From contig DBWK01000068.1 of the NCBI GenBank assembly GCA_002308875.1, forward strand, positions 1 through 5,147: 5,147 nt of DNA, in the 5' to 3' direction. The notes under the pieces are model-generated. The model saw only the letters and a list, made by a program, of their open reading frames with translations. It made no database searches and was not told the origin of the DNA. Of the stretch, positions 1-4,978 are shown one piece after another. This stretch comes from Treponema sp. UBA1240. Its GTDB lineage: Bacteria; Spirochaetota; Spirochaetia; Treponematales; Treponemataceae. The position numbers and the translations under genes were made by a program. Numbering within the stretch: the stretch's first letter is position 1; the number at the start of each line of letters is the position of its first letter.

Positions 1-18
1 AGTCTATCTATAAATTTT

Positions 19-56
19 GTACTAATTAGTATACCTAGTATTGTCAAAAAAAACAA
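19..56 (-). promoter_or_regulatory. Leftward promoter with palindromic operator, for a gene beyond the left edge
   Basis: Read on the minus strand, this stretch holds a perfect -35 box, TTGACA (47 to 42). A weak TAGTAC (24 to 19) follows at 17-bp spacing. An alternative pair is TTGTTT (56 to 51) with TATACT (33 to 28), also 17 bp apart. Overlapping the -10 region is the perfect 12-bp palindrome TACTAATTAGTA (20-31). Palindromes with GTA/TAC half-sites inside a promoter are typical of GntR-family repressor operators, and such regulators often lie next to their own site. The regulated gene would start just left of the window. The boxes and palindrome are seen directly; the regulator family is inference. 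Confidence 0.45.
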
Positions 57-235
57 CAGATAATTTCCATTCTCACCGAAGGTTTAATACCCTGATACCG
101 CTCGAAATTGTACTGCATAGCATGAAAAGCAATATTCCGGCGAACTATTGTTAGAGAGTCTCACCGTACTTATAGCGCAAGCCCTAAACCCCGCAAAGAA
201 TTCAGGTAGTTTCGATACGACTTGCCTTGCGACAT
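44..235 (-). other. Interrupted leftward reading frame, possible gene remnant or dispersed repeat
   Basis: One minus-strand frame is almost fully open here. It runs 21 codons from an ATG at 235 to TAA (172-170), then meets TGA (163-161) three codons later. It is then open for 38 codons until TGA (46-44), which overlaps the TTGACA box of the leftward promoter. The first part reads MSQGKSYRNYLNSL and the second contains MQYNFERYQGIKPS. Neither segment has a ribosome site or a family I recognise. The octamer TCTCACCG occurs twice (71-78 and 159-166). The two stops sit close together in a frame otherwise free of stops. This would fit a decayed small gene or a copy of an interspersed repeat, but chance is not excluded. 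Confidence 0.22.
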
Positions 236-255
236 GGCGAATTCACTGATATAAT
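227..255 (+). promoter_or_regulatory. plsC promoter
   Basis: TTGCGA (227-232, four of six consensus bases) and a perfect TATAAT (250-255) are separated by exactly 17 bp. Transcription would begin near 262, giving a leader of only about 15 nt. The leader carries the ribosome site AAAGAGG (262-268) eight bases before the plsC ATG. This is the best match to a housekeeping sigma-70-type promoter in the window. Confidence 0.65.
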
Positions 256-276
256 GCCGATAAAGAGGAAAAGAAC

Positions 277-1014
277 ATGACGTTTGCCGGTGCAGCTTTA
301 AAAATCGCAATATACCTGATTAAACACCAAAACATAAAAAGAAAGTGCTTTCGTTTAGAAAAACAAGGAAAGCTTTCTGACCGAGATGCGATAGTAAAAA
401 AATATGTACCAGGCTGGGCCAATTACGTAATTGATGTTGTAGGAAGCAAAAAAACAGTTGTCAACGTAAAAGGCATTGAAAATATCCCAAATGAAGGTAA
501 CGTTGTTTTTGTAGCCAACCATCAGGGCTATCTCGATATTCCTTTGATAATATCAAGTTCTGGCAGAGTAATGGGTTTTATCGCCAAATACGAAATTCTT
601 CGCATTCCGCTGCTTTCCGGCTGGATGAAACTTATGCAGTGCGTTTTTCTTAAGCGAAAAAGTCCACACCAGTCCGTAGAAGCAATGAATAAAGCCGTTG
701 ATACTATAAAAAAAGGATATTCACTCGTTATTTTCCCTGAAGGTCACAGAAGCCGTAGCAACGAAATAAAAGAGTTTCACCCCGGAAGTTTCAAATTGGC
801 ATTCAGATCAGAATCTCCAATTGTTCCTGTTACAATTGACGGCTCATATCACTTATATGAAGAAAATAAAAAACCAATGCCTGGAACTGTGAATATCACG
901 TTTCATCCGCCTGTAAAAACAGCAGGTCTTACCCGTACACAGCAAAATGAAATTCCAGACAAAGTGTTCAATATTATAAAGGCAGCTTTACCGCAAGTTA
1001 CCGCCTCAAACTAA
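277..1014 (+). CDS. plsC: 1-acyl-sn-glycerol-3-phosphate acyltransferase (PlsC/LPLAT family)
   Basis: This enzyme acylates position 2 of lysophosphatidic acid to make phosphatidic acid, the precursor of membrane phospholipids. It acts at the inner face of the cytoplasmic membrane. The 245-residue length is normal for the family. All four acyltransferase blocks are visible: NHQGYLD (81-87) with the catalytic H82-x4-D87; KYEILRIPLLSGW (104-116); FPEGHRSR (153-160) with the substrate-binding EG; and VPVTIDG (183-189). The N-terminus (about 4-16) is hydrophobic but short, so membrane contact is probably peripheral or through one weak segment. The ATG start is supported by a GAGG ribosome site eight bases upstream and a strong promoter just before it. 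It is transcribed alone and is convergent with mtnN across 48 bp. Family assignment is firm; acyl specificity (LPA or another lysolipid) cannot be read from the sequence. Confidence 0.92.
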   Translation: MTFAGAALKIAIYLIKHQNIKRKCFRLEKQGKLSDRDAIVKKYVPGWANYVIDVVGSKKTVVNVKGIENIPNEGNVVFVANHQGYLDIPLIISSSGRVMGFIAKYEILRIPLLSGWMKLMQCVFLKRKSPHQSVEAMNKAVDTIKKGYSLVIFPEGHRSRSNEIKEFHPGSFKLAFRSESPIVPVTIDGSYHLYEENKKPMPGTVNITFHPPVKTAGLTRTQQNEIPDKVFNIIKAALPQVTASN

Positions 1015-1062
1015 CACCATTTAACTGGATTTGAATCGGTAACCTGCAGTACGGTTTTATCG

Positions 1063-1761
1063 TTACATCAGTTTTATCATATTCATAACGATATATGCAT
1101 TTTCCAAAGCAGCTTCTTTCTCCATATAAACTTCTGTCGTATTTTCCGCCAAATCAGAAATGCTCCTAAGAATTACATATGGAACTTTATTCAAATAGCA
1201 GACCTGGGCAATTGCCGCACCTTCCATCTCAACACAAGCCGGGTCACACATTGCTTTCAGTGCGCTTTTTTTAATACTGCTGTTCACAAAAATATCACCT
1301 GTAGCAATTCTTCCCTTCACGACTTTTCTATGAAGTTTGCCACTCTTCACACCCTCTTCATAAGAACGCTCGGCAAGTTCAATAAGCTTTTCATCAGCCG
1401 GGAACGAAATTGTTCCAAGTCCCGGAACTTCATTCCGTTTGTACCCGAATTCAGTAGCATCAAAATCATGATACATCGCATCGGTTGAAATAACTGTGTC
1501 CATAATAGAAAGCTCGGATGCTATACCTCCTGCAATACCAGTATTAATCACACACGATACATTATATTTCAGGATAAGAGTCTGCGTGCAGATTCCAGCA
1601 CTCACTTTGCCTACACCGCTCTTTGCAATAACAACAGGCGTTTTACCAATAAATCCTTCCACAAAATGCAAATGCCCGACATCTTCTGTTTTCTTTTCCG
1701 TCATATTGTTGATGATTTCCTCAACCTCAACATCCATCGCACCGATTATTCCGATTTTCAT
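1063..1761 (-). CDS. mtnN: 5'-methylthioadenosine/S-adenosylhomocysteine nucleosidase
   Basis: This cytoplasmic enzyme cleaves adenine from methylthioadenosine and S-adenosylhomocysteine, by-products of polyamine synthesis and SAM-dependent methylation. It feeds methionine salvage and autoinducer-2 precursor formation. The 232 residues match the family length. The start MKIGIIGAM is the canonical N-terminus, with the catalytic-site Glu at E12. The ribose-binding motif is VEMEGAAIA (177-185; E180 matches E174 of the E. coli enzyme). The catalytic acid is D203 in SISDLAE (200-206), matching E. coli D197. Other family landmarks are KSGVGKV (47-53), NTGIAGG (73-79) and ATGDIFV (153-159). GGTG lies about six bases before the ATG, and no in-frame start precedes it. 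It faces plsC tail to tail with no strong terminator between them. It is transcribed from its own promoter and divergently from any rightward transcript in 1860-2015. Confidence 0.95.
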   Translation of the reverse strand: MKIGIIGAMDVEVEEIINNMTEKKTEDVGHLHFVEGFIGKTPVVIAKSGVGKVSAGICTQTLILKYNVSCVINTGIAGGIASELSIMDTVISTDAMYHDFDATEFGYKRNEVPGLGTISFPADEKLIELAERSYEEGVKSGKLHRKVVKGRIATGDIFVNSSIKKSALKAMCDPACVEMEGAAIAQVCYLNKVPYVILRSISDLAENTTEVYMEKEAALENAYIVMNMIKLM

Positions 1762-1824
1762 ATTTTCACCATCTTGTCCATTAGATTTTAAGCCATACCA
1801 AAACTCGACTTAACTCAATTATTT

Positions 1825-1853
1825 ATTCTACCACAGGAATTCTTGCGGCGCAA
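1825..1853 (-). promoter_or_regulatory. mtnN promoter
   Basis: On the minus strand, TTGCGC (1853-1848) is followed after 17 bp by TAGAAT (1830-1825, five of six consensus bases). TAGAAT is preceded by TGTGG, giving an extended -10 character. Transcription would start near 1818 and leave a leader of about 57 nt before mtnN. That is too short for a SAM riboswitch, and no riboswitch core is seen. The decamer CTGTGGTAGA around the -10 recurs exactly at the promoter of the hydrolase gene. Confidence 0.5.
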
Positions 1854-1906
1854 TGCGATTCGTTGACTTTCAGATATACGCAAAAAATTATCATTCATTG
1901 TAAAAT

Positions 1907-2015
1907 TATACTAAAAACTTCCCTTAGATGAAATCAAAAGTAGCAAAAAGAGAATAAAAAGAAGGGAAATGCGAAAAATGTCAACAAATGCGAAAAAACG
2001 CATTGACTTTTTTTT
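1907..2015 (+). ncRNA. Possible short untranslated rightward RNA ending in a terminator
   Basis: The 334-bp gap 1762-2095 has no convincing protein gene, yet two rightward terminators sit in it, which implies rightward transcription. A TATACT box (1907-1912) could start a transcript near 1919, although no good -35 lies upstream. Within the transcript, TTCCCTT (1919-1925) can pair with AAGGGAA (1962-1968). The 12-mer AAATGCGAAAAA occurs twice (1967-1978 and 1986-1997), and either copy can pair with CGCATT (1999-2004). Two tiny frames exist: nine codons from an ATG at 1928, and an ATG at 1969 behind AAGAAGGG. The second reads through both terminators and into the antisense of the hydrolase, so I do not call it a gene. 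The case is structural only. Confidence 0.25.
1987..2015 (+). terminator. Rho-independent terminator, rightward
   Basis: AATGCG (1987-1992) pairs with CGCATT (1999-2004) around a loop of six A residues. GTC (1980-1982) and GAC (2005-2007) can extend the stem beyond a bulge. A run of eight T (2008-2015) follows directly. No rightward gene of normal size precedes it; the nearest rightward gene, plsC, ends almost 1 kb upstream, with leftward mtnN in between. Confidence 0.55.
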
Positions 2016-2054
2016 CACATCTCGCTATATTTTCAGCATAGCAGCAACGCACAG

Positions 2055-2097
2055 AAAAGACCGCTTTTCTCCTCCTTTGGCGGTCTTTTTTATTTTT
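2055..2097. terminator. Strong terminator hairpin at the end of the hydrolase gene, probably bidirectional
   Basis: AAAAGACCGC (2055-2064) and GCGGTCTTTT (2080-2089) form a perfect 10-bp stem with a 15-nt loop. Rightward, the stem runs into a T-rich tail interrupted by one A (2086-2097). Leftward, the hairpin begins immediately after the hydrolase stop codon (2098-2096) and is followed by TTTT from the stem base. It is therefore the natural terminator of the leftward hydrolase gene and also an efficient rightward terminator. Confidence 0.8.
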
Positions 2098-3361
2098 AAA
2101 ACGAAAGAACAGCTTCCATATATTTTCCTGCATTTATATAGAAGGAACCTCCATGAGCTGCTTCATCAAAAAGAACAATACGGTTCCCTTTTTCAGCCGC
2201 ACCTGAAATGGCAAACAGTTTTTCCGCCATTTCAAATCGACAAATAGTATCCTTTTTTCCGTGTACAAAAAGAATAGGGATACCTTGAATTATTACAGAA
2301 GATTTAATATCTTCGGAGCCGCAAGCAGTCTGCTCCGAGCAGCAAGCAGTACCACGATTCCGCCTGAATTTCGCAACAAATGAGAATCGTGTGTTTTTGA
2401 GCGAACTTCGCCGTGAACGCTTAAAAACAGATTTTGAAGCTGTATCAGGGTTGTCGGTTTTGTTTTTTTCCCTTTTCGCAAATAAACGTTCACGCCTTTT
2501 TAAGATTTTCATAGGGGAAATGTTACAAAAAAAACTCTTTCCAGCCAAAAAACTGACTAGCGACATATAATTCAAAATCCGCATAAAGAAAAATCGCTGG
2601 AAACGGCTTTTTTGCGTAAAATGATTGTAATAATCGGAAAAAACATCACGCATCGATGTAAACGCACTGTCCGCAATTGCCTTCAAAACGTATTCGTTCA
2701 ATTTTGCCTTGTAGAATGCGCGCGATGAAACACATTGAATAACCGCAGACGCTCCGAACGAAAAACCATGCAAAATGATTTCTGTTTTGGATTGCGCTTC
2801 ATCATCAACCTGTGCCTTATCGAACAGTTTTGAAATATCTTTTAGCCAATGAACAAGATCTTTTGCATCAACGCAGGAAAGCCCGCAATATTTTCCTCCG
2901 CTTTTGCCTACTCCGCGCGGATAAACAATAAGAACATCGAATCCACGCTTTATATATTCTGCAGCTGGTGCATACACTGTTTTTACGCTGTCACCATATC
3001 CTGGAACAATCACTACAAGCTTTTTGCTTTTAACGGATTCGGCGAAACCACTTTTGGCAGCTTCGGTACAACCGCCCGCATTGTTACAAACGCATGAAAT
3101 GTCGTAACTTTCCGCACACCTCGCAAACAAATCTCCTTTAAGCGTAACTCCACCACTACCTTTTATGGTGAGCTCTTTCTGTCTTACATCACATCCGGCA
3201 ATACCTGACAAATCCTCCGGTGAAATTTCGCAGAAACCTGATATTTTCTCCGAATACGAAAAAAATGAACTTTCTCGCACGAAATAGCTTCTATATAAAA
3301 AATACGCAGATGAGAAAAAAACTGTAAAAATTCCGGCAAAAGCGAGAACCAACAAAAACAT
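2096..3361 (-). CDS. Membrane-anchored alpha/beta hydrolase with a basic repeat-derived insertion
   Basis: This is a serine hydrolase of the alpha/beta fold, closest in pattern to the BEM46/YqkD-like group; the substrate is unknown. Residues 2-22 form one hydrophobic segment followed by R24 and R29, so it is likely a signal anchor. Its orientation is ambiguous because no positive charge precedes the segment. The core starts near 114 with VVIVPGYGDS (oxyanion loop) and YPRGVGKSGG (147-156). The triad is S201 in GFSFG (199-203), D371 in HGKKDT, and H403 in AAHGG. At 421 residues it is roughly 100 longer than typical relatives (about 300). Most of the excess is a K/R/S-rich block around 289-356, between ISPMKILK and GIPILFVHG, where relatives have only a short link. 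A smaller Cys-containing block lies at about 82-108 (C82, C90, C92, C98). No ribosome site precedes the ATG and a promoter ends seven bases before it, suggesting a leaderless mRNA. Fold and triad are seen; function is not known. Confidence 0.8.
   Translation of the reverse strand: MFLLVLAFAGIFTVFFSSAYFLYRSYFVRESSFFSYSEKISGFCEISPEDLSGIAGCDVRQKELTIKGSGGVTLKGDLFARCAESYDISCVCNNAGGCTEAAKSGFAESVKSKKLVVIVPGYGDSVKTVYAPAAEYIKRGFDVLIVYPRGVGKSGGKYCGLSCVDAKDLVHWLKDISKLFDKAQVDDEAQSKTEIILHGFSFGASAVIQCVSSRAFYKAKLNEYVLKAIADSAFTSMRDVFSDYYNHFTQKSRFQRFFFMRILNYMSLVSFLAGKSFFCNISPMKILKRRERLFAKREKNKTDNPDTASKSVFKRSRRSSLKNTRFSFVAKFRRNRGTACCSEQTACGSEDIKSSVIIQGIPILFVHGKKDTICRFEMAEKLFAISGAAEKGNRIVLFDEAAHGGSFYINAGKYMEAVLSF
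2298..2494. repeat. Palindrome-rich block inside the hydrolase gene
   Basis: This stretch coincides with the basic insertion (hydrolase residues about 289-356) and is dense in inverted repeats. GAAGAT/ATCTTC lies at 2298-2303 and 2309-2314. CACGATTC/GAATCGTG lies at 2353-2360 and 2384-2391. GTTTTTGAGCG and CGCTTAAAAAC (2393-2403, 2418-2428) pair with one G-T mismatch and enclose an inner TTC/GAA pair. CGTGAACG/CGTTCACG lies at 2412-2419 and 2487-2494. A 21-bp tandem duplication (GCAAGCAGT at 2321-2329 and 2342-2350) encodes TACCSEQ-TACGSED. A second minus-strand frame is also open across almost exactly the same interval (2493-2293). This is not how a conserved enzyme core normally looks and suggests an inserted element whose length preserves the frame. 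Confidence 0.55.
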
Positions 3362-3367
3362 AGAAAT

Positions 3368-3397
3368 AGTCTACCACAGAAAAAAATCTATTGCCAA
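3368..3397 (-). promoter_or_regulatory. Hydrolase promoter, giving a probably leaderless mRNA
   Basis: On the minus strand, TTGGCA (3397-3392, five of six consensus bases) is followed after 18 bp by TAGACT (3373-3368), preceded by TGTGG. The usual distance from the -10 places transcription start at about 3361, which is the A of the hydrolase ATG. No Shine-Dalgarno sequence fits between the -10 and the ATG. The hydrophobic anchor begins at the first residues, which argues against a later start. Confidence 0.5.
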
Positions 3398-3412
3398 TTG
3401 CAAAAGGAAATG

Positions 3413-3428
3413 ATTTACTAGAGTAAAT
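3413..3428. promoter_or_regulatory. Palindromic operator between the hydrolase and GH51 promoters
   Basis: ATTTACT-AG-AGTAAAT is a perfect 7-bp inverted repeat with a 2-bp centre. It lies 12 bp upstream of the GH51 -35 box and about 15 bp upstream of the hydrolase -35 box. Dyads of this size beside sugar-hydrolase genes usually bind LacI-, GntR- or AraR-type regulators. The ends resemble, but do not match, the ATTTGT..ACAAAT pattern of Bacillus AraR sites. The dyad is seen; the regulator and whether it represses or activates are inference. Confidence 0.5.
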
Positions 3429-3440
3429 GAGTTTCAAACA

Positions 3441-3469
3441 GTGCCAGACTTTTGCAACTAAATTACACT
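3441..3469 (+). promoter_or_regulatory. GH51 promoter
   Basis: GTGCCA (3441-3446) and TACACT (3464-3469) each match four of six consensus bases and are 17 bp apart. Start of transcription would be near 3476, leaving a leader of about 12 nt. A weak promoter of this kind, next to a dyad, fits a regulated catabolic gene. Confidence 0.38.
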
Positions 3470-3472
3470 ATT

Positions 3473-3481
3473 AAAGAGAGG
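3473..3481 (+). promoter_or_regulatory. Ribosome binding site that fixes the GH51 start
   Basis: AAAGAGAGG ends six bases before the ATG at 3488. The same frame is open back to a TTG at 3452, which would add 12 residues. That TTG has no ribosome site, lies upstream of the -10 box, and would give a tail unlike family N-termini. MSESIKVNAG from 3488 is therefore the start. Confidence 0.8.
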
Positions 3482-3487
3482 TATTTC

Positions 3488-4978
3488 ATGTCTGAATCGA
3501 TTAAAGTCAATGCAGGCAATTCACCGTCAACAATCCGCAGAGATATCTATGGACATTTCGCGGAACATCTTGGTCGCTGTATTTATGGCGGATTTTGGGT
3601 CGGAAAAGATTCTCCTATAGAGAATATTGAAGGATACAGGAAAGATGTCGTAGAAGCATTCAAAAAAATCCGTATCCCTAATCTTCGTTGGCCAGGTGGA
3701 TGTTTCGCCGATGAATACCACTGGAAAGACGGAATCGGTCCACAGTCTCAGCGTAAACGTATGATAAACACGCATTGGGGTGGAGTTGTAGAAGACAACA
3801 GTTTTGGTACGCATGAGTTTATGAGACTTTGCGAAATTCTGGAATGCAAACCGTATATCTGCGGAAACGTAGGCAGCGGAAGCGTTCAAGAAATGTCAGA
3901 ATGGGTTGAGTACATCACATTTGAAGGCGAATCTCCCATGTCCAAGCTCCGCACGGAAAACGGTCACAAAGACGCATGGAAACTTCCGATGTTCGGTGTC
4001 GGAAATGAGAACTGGGGCTGTGGCGGCAATATGCGCGCTGAATTCTATGCAGACCAGTACCGCAGATATCAAACCTATGTACGCCAATACGGAAAAGACA
4101 AAATCTATAAGATTGCAGGCGGCGCAAATTCGAACGATTACAACTGGACAGAAGTTCTTATGCGCGAAGATGCCCGTTTCATGGACGGACTGAGCGTTCA
4201 CAACTACACATTCGAATATGACTGGGATCACAAAGGCGCTGCGACTGTATTCGATGAGAAAGCTTGGTACAGCACGCTTAAAAATGCGTTCAGCATGGAC
4301 GAGCTTGTAAGACGACATGACGAAGTCATGACAAAATATGACCCGGAGAAACGTATCGGCCTTATTGTAGATGAATGGGGAACCTGGCACAATGTTGAGC
4401 CAGACACGAACCCAGGCTTCCTGTACCAGCAGAACACAATGCGTGACGCTCTCGTTGCGGGTATCGTGCTAAATATCTTCAACAACCACAGTGACCGCGT
4501 ACACGGCGCAAACCTGGCTCAGGCAGTAAACGTACTTATGTCACCTGTTCTTACAGAAGGCGACAAGATGGTTCTTACCCCGACATGGCATGTGCTTGAT
4601 ATGTACAAGGCCCATCAGGATGCAAAGCTGCTTGAAACGACATTCGCATCATCTTCAACAGGCATAGAAAACTACAGAGTTCCAGGTTTAAGCGTATCTG
4701 CCTCTGTCGTGGAAGGTACACAGGATTACACAATTACAGTATGTAACCCAGATTTGAAGAATGAAAAGACTCTTGAAATTGCACTCGACAACTTGCCGAC
4801 CACTATTCAAAAAGCAGAAGGAAAGATACTTGCAGGCGAGAAGATGAATTCGTTCAATTCTTTCGATAAGCCAGATGAAGTTGTTGCAAAAGACATAACT
4901 GTAAAGATTACAGGCAAAAACACATTGGAAGTTAATCTTCCTGTTGCATCTGTTCTTTCTGTAACAGTCCATGCCTAA
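3488..4978 (+). CDS. abfA: GH51 alpha-L-arabinofuranosidase, cytoplasmic
   Basis: This enzyme removes terminal alpha-L-arabinofuranosyl residues from arabinan, arabinoxylan or arabinogalactan oligosaccharides by a retaining mechanism. The 496 residues match the length of bacterial intracellular GH51 enzymes (about 500). A (beta/alpha)8 barrel fills most of the protein and a beta-sandwich forms the C-terminus from about 375. Family motifs are GHFAEHLGRCIYGGFW (22-37) and RWPGGCFADEYHWKDGIGP (67-85). The acid/base is E174 in GVGNENWG (170-177) and the nucleophile is E296 in VDEWGTWH (294-301). No signal peptide is present, so it would act on imported oligosaccharides. Codon use is a little richer in G+C than the flanking intergenic DNA, as expected for a well-expressed gene. 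It is divergent from the hydrolase, with a shared dyad between them. Its last codons overlap the next gene by 8 bases, so the two are probably co-transcribed. Specificity beyond arabinofuranosides cannot be told. Confidence 0.95.
   Translation: MSESIKVNAGNSPSTIRRDIYGHFAEHLGRCIYGGFWVGKDSPIENIEGYRKDVVEAFKKIRIPNLRWPGGCFADEYHWKDGIGPQSQRKRMINTHWGGVVEDNSFGTHEFMRLCEILECKPYICGNVGSGSVQEMSEWVEYITFEGESPMSKLRTENGHKDAWKLPMFGVGNENWGCGGNMRAEFYADQYRRYQTYVRQYGKDKIYKIAGGANSNDYNWTEVLMREDARFMDGLSVHNYTFEYDWDHKGAATVFDEKAWYSTLKNAFSMDELVRRHDEVMTKYDPEKRIGLIVDEWGTWHNVEPDTNPGFLYQQNTMRDALVAGIVLNIFNNHSDRVHGANLAQAVNVLMSPVLTEGDKMVLTPTWHVLDMYKAHQDAKLLETTFASSSTGIENYRVPGLSVSASVVEGTQDYTITVCNPDLKNEKTLEIALDNLPTTIQKAEGKILAGEKMNSFNSFDKPDEVVAKDITVKITGKNTLEVNLPVASVLSVTVHA

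Noticed and set aside
81..235. Possible CRISPR repeat, tracrRNA or tRNA in the left intergenic region
   Set aside because: There is no repeated unit with spacers, no cas gene and no cloverleaf or T-loop sequence. Only short chance pairings such as GGT/ACC are present.
1041..1060. Possible terminator between plsC and mtnN (AACC/GGTT then TTAT)
   Set aside because: The stem is only four base pairs with an 8-nt loop and a very short T-tail. It is too weak to call, so how plsC and mtnN are terminated stays open.
1762..1824. SAM-type riboswitch before mtnN
   Set aside because: The leader is about 57 nt and lacks paired regions of the needed size or any terminator/antiterminator pair.
1969..2247. 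Rightward 92-codon frame with AAGAAGGG just before its ATG
   Set aside because: It runs through two terminator hairpins and then antisense to the hydrolase C-terminus. Its sequence has poly-Phe runs from T-tracts and no family look, and the ribosome-like site is too close to the first ATG.
2293..2493. 66-codon leftward frame inside the hydrolase gene as a separate gene
   Set aside because: It lies within the hydrolase reading and has no start signals. I treat it as a by-product of the inserted palindromic block, not as its own gene.
3452..3487. TTG start that would lengthen GH51 by 12 residues
   Set aside because: There is no ribosome site at the TTG, it lies upstream of the likely -10 box, and AAAGAGAGG is correctly spaced before ATG 3488.
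3896..4390. 164-codon leftward frame opposite GH51
   Set aside because: It is the antisense shadow of a strongly conserved enzyme; it has no promoter, ribosome site or recognisable domain.
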